From an uncultured Pelagibacteraceae bacterium (lineage in GTDB: Bacteria > Pseudomonadota > Alphaproteobacteria > Pelagibacterales > Pelagibacteraceae), in NCBI GenBank assembly GCA_902543485.1, contig CACBYP010000001.1, positions 186,001 through 250,000 on the forward strand: 64,000 bases of DNA. The letters run 5' to 3'. The notes below the pieces were generated by a model that worked only from the letters and a program-made list of their open reading frames with translations, made no database searches and was not told where the DNA came from. The translations under genes and the position numbers were made by a program. This document shows positions 25,788-33,846 of this stretch, piece by piece (within the stretch, counting starts at the first letter, position 1; each line of letters starts with the position of its first letter).

Positions 25788-26470
25788 TATTTAAAATTAT
25801 CCAAGATATTTTCGAAAAATAATGAACCATCTTCACCTGATAAATATTTGTCTATCATTCTCTCAGGATGAGGCATCATTCCCAATACATTTTTATTTTT
25901 ATTAAATATTCCAGCTATATTTTTAATTGCTCCGTTTGGATTAGTTGACTCATTTTCTACACCATCTTCTCCACAATACGTTACAGCTATTTGATTATTA
26001 TCTTCCAATGATTTTAATTCATCATCGCTACAAAAGTAATTTCCTTCATTATGGGCAATATGAAGTTCTAAAATATCTTTTTTTAAATCTTTAAAATATT
26101 TATTTTGTTTATCTTTAACTTTTATAAAAACATTGCTGCATATAAAATTAAGAAACTTGTTTTGTTGCAAAATTCCTTTTAATAAGCCAGTTTCAGTTAA
26201 GATTTGAAATCCATTACAAATACCTAATACTAAACCTCCAGAATTAGCAAAATCAATCACGGATTTTATAATTTTTGATTTAGAGGCAATGCTTCCACAT
26301 CTTAAGTAATCACCATAAGAAAAGCCTCCCGGCAATACTATTAAATCTGATTTTGGAATAGATTGATCATTGTGCCAAACCATTTGATTTTTAAAACCAA
26401 ATTTTTTTAGAGCCACATCCATGTCTCTATCACAATTTGATCCTGGAAAAATAATAACTGATGATCTCAT
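25787..26470 (-). CDS. purQ: FGAM synthase glutaminase subunit
   Basis: Class I glutamine amidotransferase giving ammonia to PurL. It has 227 aa. VIIFPGSNCDRDMDVAL opens the protein. The nucleophile Cys is in GICNGFQIL, and the His of the triad lies in MMPHPERM near the end. LPGGFSYGDYLRCG is also typical. The start lies 3 nt after purS. Confidence 0.96.
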   Translation of the reverse strand: MRSSVIIFPGSNCDRDMDVALKKFGFKNQMVWHNDQSIPKSDLIVLPGGFSYGDYLRCGSIASKSKIIKSVIDFANSGGLVLGICNGFQILTETGLLKGILQQNKFLNFICSNVFIKVKDKQNKYFKDLKKDILELHIAHNEGNYFCSDDELKSLEDNNQIAVTYCGEDGVENESTNPNGAIKNIAGIFNKNKNVLGMMPHPERMIDKYLSGEDGSLFFENILDNFK

Positions 26471-26473
26471 TAC

Positions 26474-26707
26474 TTAAACTATTTTGTAATCCTCAATAAC
26501 AAGATTGGCCAATAGTTTTTTACACATATCATCTACTAAAGATTTTGCTTTTTTTTCATCTTTCTCTTTAACTTCAATTTCAAAATATTTACCTTGTCTT
26601 ACATCTTCTACATTCCCAAAGTTCATACCATTAAGGGTTTGTTGAATAGCTTTTCCTTGAGGATCTAAAACTCCATTTTTAAGAGTTACAATTACTTTAA
26701 TTTTCAT
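26474..26707 (-). CDS. purS: FGAM synthase subunit PurS
   Basis: Small bridging subunit of 77 aa that helps PurQ dock on PurL. The signature is KVIVTLKNGVLDPQGKAIQQTLNGMNF..V.DVRQGKYFEIEV, ending in CKKLLANLVIEDYKIV. Its presence confirms the three-subunit FGAM synthase. It overlaps purC by one base. Confidence 0.95.
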   Translation of the reverse strand: MKIKVIVTLKNGVLDPQGKAIQQTLNGMNFGNVEDVRQGKYFEIEVKEKDEKKAKSLVDDMCKKLLANLVIEDYKIV

Positions 26708-27492
26708 TACTTCTTTTTAATCTTTACTGCTTGTGGTTTAGTATATTTTAATGGCCTTATGTTTGATTGTTCATGAAGTATATCCAATCTTCTTGCAACT
26801 TCTTGATAAGCTTCAATTAGATTGCCAAGTCCTTTTCTAAATCTATCTTTATCTAATTTTTTATCACTATATACATCCCACAGTCTGCAGGTATCTGGAC
26901 TTATTTCATCTGCAAGCATGATCTCTTTTTTTCCATTTTTTTCATATCTTCCAAATTCTACTTTAAAATCTACAAGTTTAATCCCAACACCTCTAAACAA
27001 GCCTTGTAGAAAGTCATTAATTCTATTTAATTCTCTATTTATTAATTTTAATTCATCTTTTTCCATCCACTTAAATGCTAGTATGTGTTCTGTGCTTATT
27101 AAAGGATCTCCTAAAGCATCATCTTTTAAGCAATATTCTATTAATGGATTATCTAAGACTGTCCCATCTTCAATACCCAATCTTTTAGTTAATGATCCAG
27201 TTGCAATATTTCTTACAATAAATTCAATAGGTATAATTTCAACATGCTGAACTAGTTGTTCTCTCATATTTAAACGTTTTACTAAATGATTTTTGATTCC
27301 AACATTGTTTAATTGAGTTAATATATGTTCAGAAATTCTATTGTTTAAAATTCCTTTACCATCCATCACAGCTTTTTTTTGATTATTAAATGCGGTTGCA
27401 TCATCTTTAAAATGTTGGATAACATATTTTTTATCGTTAGTTGCAAAAATTATTTTTGCTTTACCTTCGTGTAATTTTTTTCCTTTTTTCAT
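26707..27492 (-). CDS. purC: SAICAR synthetase
   Basis: Phosphoribosylaminoimidazole-succinocarboxamide synthase, 261 aa. HEGKAKIIFATNDK is the ATP-binding start. FKDDATAFN, GILNNRISEHI, PIEFIVRNIATGSL and LADEISPDTCRLWD are the conserved ATP/CAIR/aspartate blocks. The C-terminal 25 residues are a basic extension (KYTKPQAVKIKKK). It overlaps purB and purS by one base each. Confidence 0.96.
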   Translation of the reverse strand: MKKGKKLHEGKAKIIFATNDKKYVIQHFKDDATAFNNQKKAVMDGKGILNNRISEHILTQLNNVGIKNHLVKRLNMREQLVQHVEIIPIEFIVRNIATGSLTKRLGIEDGTVLDNPLIEYCLKDDALGDPLISTEHILAFKWMEKDELKLINRELNRINDFLQGLFRGVGIKLVDFKVEFGRYEKNGKKEIMLADEISPDTCRLWDVYSDKKLDKDRFRKGLGNLIEAYQEVARRLDILHEQSNIRPLKYTKPQAVKIKKK

Positions 27493-28784
27493 TATTTGAA
27501 TACTCTTTTAAATATATAATTTACATTTTTTAAGTGTTTGTCATATGTAAAGATTTTATCCAATCTTTTTTCACTTATTTTGCCAGTGATTGATTTATCA
27601 CTTTTTAAAAGTGTTAATAGGTTTGTGTTCTTTGCAAAACTAGCTTTTGCATGAGACTGAACTAATCTATACGCTTTCTCTCTAGCAATACCTGATTTAG
27701 TAAGCTCTAACATTACTTCTTGAGAAAAAACAAGACCTCTTGTTAAGCTTAAATTTTTTTTCATCGTTTTTGGATAAACAATCATTTTCTCTAAAATTCC
27801 TGACAGTCTGACTAAAGCAAAATCTAAAGTTATATTTGCATCTGGACCAATATTTCTTTCAACACTAGAATGAGATATATCCCTTTCATGCCATAAAGAA
27901 ATATTTTCTAAAGCTGGAATTACATAGCTTCTCACCATTCTTGCAAGTCCTGTAAGATTTTCACTTAATATTGGATTTTTTTTATGAGGCATAGCAGATG
28001 AGCCTTTTTGATCTTTTGAAAAGTATTCTTGTAATTCATAAACTTCTGATCTTTGTAAATGCCTTATTTCTGTTGCAACTCTTTCAATAGTTCCAGCAAT
28101 AATCCCAAGTACTGAAAAATAATGCGCATGTCTATCTCTTGGAATAATTTGAGTTGAAATTGGTTCAGCTTTTAATTTTAATTTTTTTGCAACATAAGTT
28201 TCGACTTTAGGATTTATATTTGCAAACGTTCCTACTGCTCCTGAAATTGCACATGTTGATACATTTTCTATTGCATCTTTTAATCTTAATTTATTTCTTT
28301 TAAATTCTTCATAAAATGAAGCTAATTTTAGTCCAAAAGTAATTGGTTCCGCATGAATTCCATGACTTCTTCCAATGCAAGGAGTTAATTTATACTTTTT
28401 TGCCTGTTTTTTTAAAACAGATAAAATTTTATCAATATCTTTTAATAAAATGTTTCCTGATTGAACCAATTGAACATTTAAAGTTGTATCTAAAACATCA
28501 GATGAGGTCATGCCTTGATGAAGATATCTTGCTTTAAGACCAGCTTGTTCTGTAATTGATGTTAAAAAAGCAATTACATCATGCTTAACTTTTGCTTCTA
28601 TATCATGAATTCTTTTAACTTTGATTTTACCCTTTTTTTTTACTAATGAAGCAACTCCTTTAGGAATAATTTTATATTTTTCCATTGCTTCAGCTGCAGC
28701 TATTTCTACATCTAACCAAATCTTATATTTGTTTTCTTCAGACCAAATACTGACAAGCTCTTTTCTAGAATATCTTGATATCAT
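27492..28784 (-). CDS. purB: Adenylosuccinate lyase
   Basis: Acts twice in purine synthesis, on SAICAR and on adenylosuccinate. It has 430 aa and belongs to the fumarase/aspartase superfamily. YSRKELVSIWSEENKYKIWLDVE is the N-terminus, followed by HDVIAFLTS, LHQGMTSSDVLDT, GRSHGIHAEP and the signature loop SSAMPHKKNPILSENLTGLAR with the flexible catalytic Ser. The start overlaps the map stop by one base. Confidence 0.96.
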   Translation of the reverse strand: MISRYSRKELVSIWSEENKYKIWLDVEIAAAEAMEKYKIIPKGVASLVKKKGKIKVKRIHDIEAKVKHDVIAFLTSITEQAGLKARYLHQGMTSSDVLDTTLNVQLVQSGNILLKDIDKILSVLKKQAKKYKLTPCIGRSHGIHAEPITFGLKLASFYEEFKRNKLRLKDAIENVSTCAISGAVGTFANINPKVETYVAKKLKLKAEPISTQIIPRDRHAHYFSVLGIIAGTIERVATEIRHLQRSEVYELQEYFSKDQKGSSAMPHKKNPILSENLTGLARMVRSYVIPALENISLWHERDISHSSVERNIGPDANITLDFALVRLSGILEKMIVYPKTMKKNLSLTRGLVFSQEVMLELTKSGIAREKAYRLVQSHAKASFAKNTNLLTLLKSDKSITGKISEKRLDKIFTYDKHLKNVNYIFKRVFK

Positions 28785-29554
28785 TAATTATATGGGGGCC
28801 TCGTATAACCTTTAACAGATTCTGTGAAAATTTCATATGAATCTTCAGTAATACCAACAGTATGCTCAAATTGTGCTGATAATGATTTATCTTTAGTTAC
28901 TGCAGTCCACCCATCATTTAATACTTTTGTGTCATATTTTCCATAATTTATCATTGGTTCAATTGTAAAAGTCATGCCAGGCATTAGTTCTTTGCCAGTA
29001 TTTTTAGATCCATAATGAAGTATATTGGGAGGTTCATGAAATAAATTACTTATTCCGTGACCACAAAAATCTCTTACAACTGAATAACCTTTGCTTTCAA
29101 CATAAGATTGAATTTCAAATCCTATATCACCAAGTTTTTTTCCTGGTTGTAAAATTGATATTGCTTTCATTAATGATTCATAGGTTGCTTCGATTAAATT
29201 TTTTGCCTTAACTGGAACATTTCCAATTTCATACATTCTACTTGTATCTCCATAATAATTATCAACTACTGCTGTTACATCAACATTTACCGCGTCACCA
29301 TCTTCCAAAACTCTATTAGAAGGTATTCCATGACAAACTACATGATTTAAAGATGTACAAAGTGATTTTTCAAACCCTCGATAAAATAATGGAGCTGAAT
29401 AACCTCCATTATCTTTTATAAATTCGTAACCTAATTTATCAATTTTATCTGTTGATACACCTGGCTTAATATAATCTGTAAGCATGTCTAAAGTTTTAGA
29501 TGCAAGCTTTCCAGCAACTCTCATCTTTTCAAATTTTTCTTTATAATCAATCAT
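28784..29554 (-). CDS. map: Methionine aminopeptidase, type I
   Basis: Removes the N-terminal Met from new proteins. It has 256 aa. The five metal ligands are visible: Asp in VNVDVTAVVDNYYGDTSR (two), His in CGHGISNLFHEPPN, Glu in FTIEPMIN and Glu in AQFEHTVGIT. The first His is in HVVCHGIPS. The N-terminal SH3-like zinc extension is missing, as in E. coli. The first 8 nt overlap the sfsA 3' end, and the stop shares one base with purB. Confidence 0.95.
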   Translation of the reverse strand: MIDYKEKFEKMRVAGKLASKTLDMLTDYIKPGVSTDKIDKLGYEFIKDNGGYSAPLFYRGFEKSLCTSLNHVVCHGIPSNRVLEDGDAVNVDVTAVVDNYYGDTSRMYEIGNVPVKAKNLIEATYESLMKAISILQPGKKLGDIGFEIQSYVESKGYSVVRDFCGHGISNLFHEPPNILHYGSKNTGKELMPGMTFTIEPMINYGKYDTKVLNDGWTAVTKDKSLSAQFEHTVGITEDSYEIFTESVKGYTRPPYN

Positions 29555-30233
29555 CTAAAATATTAATTTTTTTTTCAATTTTAATTTCCTTAGAACTTAA
29601 TTTACATCTATAAGCGAGAAATTTTACTCCCACTTTTTTTGCTTTTTTGTAGTTTTCAAAATAAATGTGGTCAATATCTTTTGCAATTCTAAAGTTATTT
29701 ATATTTTGAATTTGCGTTAAAAATAAGACACAAGGTTTATATCCCTTTTTAATTGATTTAATTAACATATTTAGGTGTTTTGTTCCTCTTGATGTTACAG
29801 CATCAGGAAATTCTGCAATATCTTTTTCTCTAAACAATGTAACATTCTTTACCTCTATTAAATTGTCGTCACATAAAAAATCAAATCTCGTATCATCACT
29901 AAATTTAAATTCTGGTTTAATATTTTTAATAGTTTTAAATTCTGATATTAATTTATTTTCTAATCCATGATTTACGATTCTATTTGCTCTATGAGTATTT
30001 ACCCCAACGTATCTTTTTCTTGATTTAATAATTTCTAATGTAAATTTTAACTTTCTTTTTGGATCATTGTGTTCTGTAACTAAAACTTCATTACCCTGAT
30101 CCAAAAGTCCTTGCATAGATCCAGTGTTAGGACAATGTGCCGTTATAATCTTGCTATTTACTTTTATATCAGCGAAAAATCTCTTATATCTTTTTAATAA
30201 TTTTCCTTTAATAAGGCTATTTGTAAATTTCAT
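29547..30233 (-). CDS. sfsA: SfsA family protein (putative nuclease/regulator)
   Basis: A 228-aa SfsA homologue. KRYKRFFADI opens the protein; HCPNTGSM, NTHRANRIV, RFDFLCDD....EVKNVTLF and FPDAVTSRGTKHL are the family blocks. The D...EVKN-type core resembles a nuclease fold. SfsA was named for sugar fermentation stimulation in E. coli, and its true role is unsettled. It is the first gene of the run down to grxD and is divergent from the CinA-like gene with only 22 bp between start codons. Confidence 0.88.
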   Translation of the reverse strand: MKFTNSLIKGKLLKRYKRFFADIKVNSKIITAHCPNTGSMQGLLDQGNEVLVTEHNDPKRKLKFTLEIIKSRKRYVGVNTHRANRIVNHGLENKLISEFKTIKNIKPEFKFSDDTRFDFLCDDNLIEVKNVTLFREKDIAEFPDAVTSRGTKHLNMLIKSIKKGYKPCVLFLTQIQNINNFRIAKDIDHIYFENYKKAKKVGVKFLAYRCKLSSKEIKIEKKINILDD

Positions 30234-30250
30234 ATAAATTTACTTATATT
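30221..30250. promoter_or_regulatory. Overlapping opposed -10 elements between sfsA and the CinA-like gene
   Basis: Only 22 bp separate the two divergent start codons. On the + strand TTGTAA (30221-30226) and TATATT (30245-30250) are 18 bp apart and would start transcription about at the ATG (30256). On the - strand TATAAG (30248-30243) would start about 3 nt before the sfsA ATG (30233), with no clear -35. If used, the two -10 elements share bases. Confidence 0.35.
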
Positions 30251-30255
30251 TACAT

Positions 30256-31005
30256 ATGCAAAATAAAAAAGAGATAAATGCTGGTATTTTAATTATCGGT
30301 AACGAAGTTCTATCAGGCAGAACACAAGATGTTAATACAAGCACATTAGCAATTTGGTTAAATTCATTAGGTATACCTGTTGCAGAAGTTCGTGTAATTC
30401 CCGATGATGAAATTATTATTATAAATACAATTAATGAATTAAGAGAAAAATACTCTTATATTTTTACTACAGGTGGAATAGGACCAACTCACGATGATAT
30501 TACAGCAGAATCTGTTTCTAAAGCATTTAATATTGAATATGGTTTCCATAAAGAGGCTTTTTCAATATTAGAAAATTATTATAAGCCAGGTGAATTTAAT
30601 GAAGGTAGACAAAAGATGGCTAAAATGCCTGTTAGTGCTAATTTGATTTTAAATCCATCTAGCGGGGCTCCTGGCTTCTATGTTGAAAACGTATTTTGTC
30701 TTCCAGGTGTACCATCTATTATGAAAGCAATGCTTGGTAGTTTAAATAATCTTCTGATTGGTGGAGAACCAATATTAAGTGAGACCATAAACCTAAGAAC
30801 TGTTGAGAGTGAAATAGCTAAATCTTTAACAGAGGTCCAAAATAATAATTCTGAAGTTGAGATCGGAAGTTATCCTTTTTTTAAAGCTGGAAAATTAGGG
30901 GTATCAATCGTTGTGAGATCAGTAGATAAAACAAAAATTGATAAATGTAATTCAGAAATACTTAAGTTTGTTAAAGACAAACAAATTGAAATAGTTGACA
31001 GATAA
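30256..31005 (+). CDS. CinA N-terminal/MoaB-Mog-like domain protein
   Basis: A 249-aa protein equal to the N-terminal domain of CinA: AGILIIGNEVLSGRTQDVNTSTLA.WL...G......V.PD, then FTTGGIGPTHDDITAESVSKAF and VFCLPGVPSIMKAM. These are the molybdopterin-binding (MoCF) fold motifs. CinA-related proteins include nucleotide/NMN pyrophosphatases, and the C-terminal NMN deamidase domain (PncC) is absent here. The precise substrate is unknown. It is followed after 2 nt by the next gene. Confidence 0.8.
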   Translation: MQNKKEINAGILIIGNEVLSGRTQDVNTSTLAIWLNSLGIPVAEVRVIPDDEIIIINTINELREKYSYIFTTGGIGPTHDDITAESVSKAFNIEYGFHKEAFSILENYYKPGEFNEGRQKMAKMPVSANLILNPSSGAPGFYVENVFCLPGVPSIMKAMLGSLNNLLIGGEPILSETINLRTVESEIAKSLTEVQNNNSEVEIGSYPFFKAGKLGVSIVVRSVDKTKIDKCNSEILKFVKDKQIEIVDR

Positions 31006-31007
31006 AT

Positions 31008-31412
31008 ATGCTTTATTTTGCTTACGGAAGTAATCTAAATCATTTTCAAATGAAAAGAAGATGTAAAGATTCAAAATATATTAAAAAGATAAATTTAAAA
31101 GGATATACACTTAATTTTAGAAGCAAGTATCGTGCAGCGGATATAGAAAAGAAAAATAATTCCATTGTGCCTGGTGGATTGTATGAGATATCAAAAAGTG
31201 ATGAAAAAAAACTTGATATTTATGAAGATTATCCAATTCTTTATAAGAAAATGTATTTTAAGTATTACAACAATACTGTGATGACTTATATAATGCCTAA
31301 AAAAACAATTTTTAGATATCCCACCGAAAGATATCTAAACGTTGTTAAGCAAGGTTATAAAGATTGTAATTTAGATCAAAAATATCTCAAAAAAGCTTTA
31401 GTGAATTTTTAA
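31008..31412 (+). CDS. Gamma-glutamylcyclotransferase-like protein
   Basis: A 134-aa AIG2/GGCT-fold protein. The substrate-binding signature is YFAYGSNL. The catalytic Glu fits KKLDIYEDYPILYKKMYF. Family members cleave gamma-glutamyl peptides or gamma-glutamylamines, releasing 5-oxoproline. The substrate is not determined here. It lies 2 nt after the CinA-like gene and 3 nt before azlC. Confidence 0.75.
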   Translation: MLYFAYGSNLNHFQMKRRCKDSKYIKKINLKGYTLNFRSKYRAADIEKKNNSIVPGGLYEISKSDEKKLDIYEDYPILYKKMYFKYYNNTVMTYIMPKKTIFRYPTERYLNVVKQGYKDCNLDQKYLKKALVNF

Positions 31413-31415
31413 TTA

Positions 31416-32102
31416 ATGCTTTCAAAATCAAAAATATTTTTTAAAGGTATAGTTGCTGTTTTACCTCATATGTTATCAGTAATTCCTTTTGGAATTATAA
31501 CTGGAGCTATTGGTATTGAATTAGGTTTTGATCCAATATTAGTATATGCAACTTCCTTGATTATTTTTGGCGGTGCTTCACAGATAATATTTATGCAACT
31601 TTTGTCAGGTGGAGCTTCATCATTAGTAGCCATTACATCGGTTGGAGTAATAAACTCGAGACATTTATTATATGGAGCAGTTTTATCTGAGTATTTAGAA
31701 AAACTAAGTTTTATTAAAAAATTACTTATTTCTTATTTTATTGTAGACCAAGGCTTCGCAGAATCTAACAAGTACATTAAACAAAATAAAAATTTATCTA
31801 ATCCACATTATTATGTTCTTGGTACAGGAGTAACACTTTGGTTTTGTTGGCAGTTATCCACAATTAGTGGAATTATATTGGGCTCATTTATTCCTGATGA
31901 ATTGGGTTTAAAATTTGCGATCCCTCTCACTTTTTTAGCGATTATTGTAAATGACTTAAGAAAATTAGATCATGTTTTTGTGATGTTGGTATCTGGATTT
32001 GCATCATTAATTTTATTTAATGCTCCATTTAAATCTTACATAATATTATCTCCTATAGTCGCTCTAATTGCTGCATTTATAATGTTGAGGCTGAAAAAAT
32101 GA
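31416..32102 (+). CDS. azlC: AzlC-family branched-chain amino acid exporter subunit
   Basis: Large membrane subunit of an AzlCD-type exporter, 228 aa with several hydrophobic segments. IPFGIITGAIGIELGF, FGGASQIIFMQLL and NSRHLLYGAVLSEYL are AzlC/YgaZ motifs. Family members export branched-chain amino acids or related analogues. The 4-nt ATGA overlap with the 105-aa partner gene supports a two-protein complex. Confidence 0.88.
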   Translation: MLSKSKIFFKGIVAVLPHMLSVIPFGIITGAIGIELGFDPILVYATSLIIFGGASQIIFMQLLSGGASSLVAITSVGVINSRHLLYGAVLSEYLEKLSFIKKLLISYFIVDQGFAESNKYIKQNKNLSNPHYYVLGTGVTLWFCWQLSTISGIILGSFIPDELGLKFAIPLTFLAIIVNDLRKLDHVFVMLVSGFASLILFNAPFKSYIILSPIVALIAAFIMLRLKK

Positions 32103-32416
32103 CCTGGTTATCAATTATTATTTCTGGAATTGTTACTTATTTTTCAAGGATGGCCATGGTCGCTTTAATTGATAGAGAAATGCTTGGAACAAAAGTTAAA
32201 GAAGTTCTTAATTATGTTCCAGCAGCCGTATTTCCAGCAATAATATTTCCTGGTATTTTTTTTAATGATTTTGGTTCGTTTGTAGAAATCACAGATCCAA
32301 AAATTTATGGTGCAATCGTTGCTTTGGTTGTTGGATTTTACTCAAGGAGTGTAATTGCCACTATTGTTTCAGGATTATTATCTTATTGGTTTATTATTTT
32401 TTTCTTATTAAGATAG
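32099..32416 (+). CDS. azlD: AzlD-family exporter subunit
   Basis: Small partner of AzlC, 105 aa with about four membrane segments. The typical ISGIVTYFSRMA start and VLNYVPAAVFPAIIFPGIF block are present. It is translated from an ATGA overlap with azlC. Confidence 0.87.
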   Translation: MTWLSIIISGIVTYFSRMAMVALIDREMLGTKVKEVLNYVPAAVFPAIIFPGIFFNDFGSFVEITDPKIYGAIVALVVGFYSRSVIATIVSGLLSYWFIIFFLLR

Positions 32417-32420
32417 ACCT

Positions 32421-33713
32421 GTGTATTTATATACTAAACTTCAAAGTTTAAAAAAACCAATTCGTATTGCTTTTATTGGTTGTGGCAAGTTTGTTTCCAT
32501 GTTCCTAGCTCAATACAATCAATTAAACAAAATTATTTTAGATACAATTATTGAGCTCGATGTTGATAGAGCTAAAAAAAATTGTTTAAACAGTGGATTA
32601 TCTAATGAGACTATAGACAAAATTAATTTTACAGATAATTTAGATGAGGTTTTTAATAGAGAAATTGATGTATTTATTGAGGCTACAGGGAACCCTATAG
32701 CAGGCACATTGCATGCAAAGAAAATCATAGAAAGTAAAAAGCATGTAATAATGGTTAATGTTGAGGCAGATGTTTTATGTGGAAAGTATTTGTCTGATTT
32801 AGCAAAGAAAAATAATGTGATCTGTTCAATGGCTTATGGTGATCAGCCATCATTAATTTTAGAACAAATTGAATGGGCAAAATTAAATGGTTTTGAAGTT
32901 ATATGTGCAGGAAAAGGTACAAAATATCATCCATCTTTTGAATATTCAACACCAGAAACTGTTTGGGGCCACTATGGCTTAACTAAAGAAAGAGCTGAAA
33001 ATGAATCTGGGATGAATCCTAAAATGTTTAATAGCTTTTTATGTGGGGACAAATCATCAATTGAAATGTGTGCCGTTAGTAATGCTACAGATTTAAAATG
33101 CCCAAAAAGTGGATTAACTTATCCTCCAATAGGGGTTTATGATATTGCAAAAAAATTAATTCCAAAATCTGAAGGCGGTCTATTAGACCACTCTGGTCAA
33201 GTTGAAGTTATCTCAAGCATTGATTTAGATAAAAAAGATATACCTAATGATCTTAGATGGGGAGTGTATATTGTTATTAAAGCTCAAAATGAGTATGTGA
33301 AAAACTGTTTTAAAGACTATGGAATGGTAACTGATTCTTCAGGAAGTTATTCAGCAATTTGGAGACCTTATCATTATATTGGATTAGAATTAGCTCAATC
33401 AATTTATTCAATAGTACTTGATAATAAGGCCACAGGTCATACAAAAAATTTTAATGCTGAGATAGCTAGTGTCGCAAAAAAAGATTTAAAAGCAGGACAA
33501 AAACTTGATGGAGAAGGGGGTTATTGTGCAAGGGGGAGGTTGATTTCATCGAGAAAATCTAAACAAGAAAAAATTTTACCTATGGGTTATACTGATAATG
33601 CAGTTTTAAAGAATGATATAATGAAAGATCAATTTATAAGATTAGATGATGTTGAGCTAAATTTACAAAAAGAAATAATTGAAGCTAGAGAATATCAATA
33701 CAATTTAATATAG
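32421..33713 (+). CDS. COG4091-type NAD(P)-dependent oxidoreductase with SAF domain
   Basis: A 430-aa protein. A Rossmann domain starts at about residue 14 (IRIAFIGCGKF), followed by EATGNPIAG and KHVIMVNVEADVLCG. The middle resembles homoserine dehydrogenase-like oxidoreductases (SMAYGDQPSL, CAGKGTKYHP). A SAF-type domain lies near the C-terminus (KKDLKAGQKLDGEGGYCARGRL). Members have been called predicted homoserine dehydrogenases, while some relatives act on sugar acids or branched sugars. The substrate is unknown. GTG start, 4 nt after azlD, so it may share the exporter transcript. Confidence 0.75.
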   Translation: MYLYTKLQSLKKPIRIAFIGCGKFVSMFLAQYNQLNKIILDTIIELDVDRAKKNCLNSGLSNETIDKINFTDNLDEVFNREIDVFIEATGNPIAGTLHAKKIIESKKHVIMVNVEADVLCGKYLSDLAKKNNVICSMAYGDQPSLILEQIEWAKLNGFEVICAGKGTKYHPSFEYSTPETVWGHYGLTKERAENESGMNPKMFNSFLCGDKSSIEMCAVSNATDLKCPKSGLTYPPIGVYDIAKKLIPKSEGGLLDHSGQVEVISSIDLDKKDIPNDLRWGVYIVIKAQNEYVKNCFKDYGMVTDSSGSYSAIWRPYHYIGLELAQSIYSIVLDNKATGHTKNFNAEIASVAKKDLKAGQKLDGEGGYCARGRLISSRKSKQEKILPMGYTDNAVLKNDIMKDQFIRLDDVELNLQKEIIEAREYQYNLI

Positions 33714-33741
33714 TTGAGATATAAATTTTAATATATATAAC
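33714..33741 (+). promoter_or_regulatory. Candidate promoter for tRNA-Leu
   Basis: TTGAGA (33714-33719) follows directly after the upstream TAG stop. A 16-bp spacer leads to TATAAC (33736-33741). Transcription would start about 10 nt before the tRNA 5' end at 33758. The same 16-bp spacing recurs at the rpsD and rpsM promoters. Confidence 0.5.
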
Positions 33742-33757
33742 GATGTACTTTATAAAT

Positions 33758-33843
33758 GCCCTCGTGGTGAAATTGGTAGACACAAAGGACTTAAAATCCT
33801 TGCCCTTTTGGGAGTGCCAGTTCGAGTCTGGCCGAGGGCACCA
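33758..33843 (+). tRNA. tRNA-Leu (anticodon UAA)
   Basis: An 86-nt class II tRNA. Acceptor arms GCCCTCG/CGAGGGC pair perfectly, the D-arm is present, the anticodon stem AAGGA/TCCTT encloses CTTAAAA (anticodon TAA), and there is a variable arm (GCCCTTTTGGGAGT). The T-arm is CCAGTTCGAGTCTGG. CCA is encoded (33841-33843). Only 3 nt separate the CCA from the nadK ATG. Confidence 0.97.
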
Positions 33844-33846
33844 CTA

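Noticed and set aside
33808-33846. Longer nadK start inside tRNA-Leu
   Set aside because: Those bases form the 3' half of a well-folded tRNA; the ATG at 33847 gives a normal NAD kinase.
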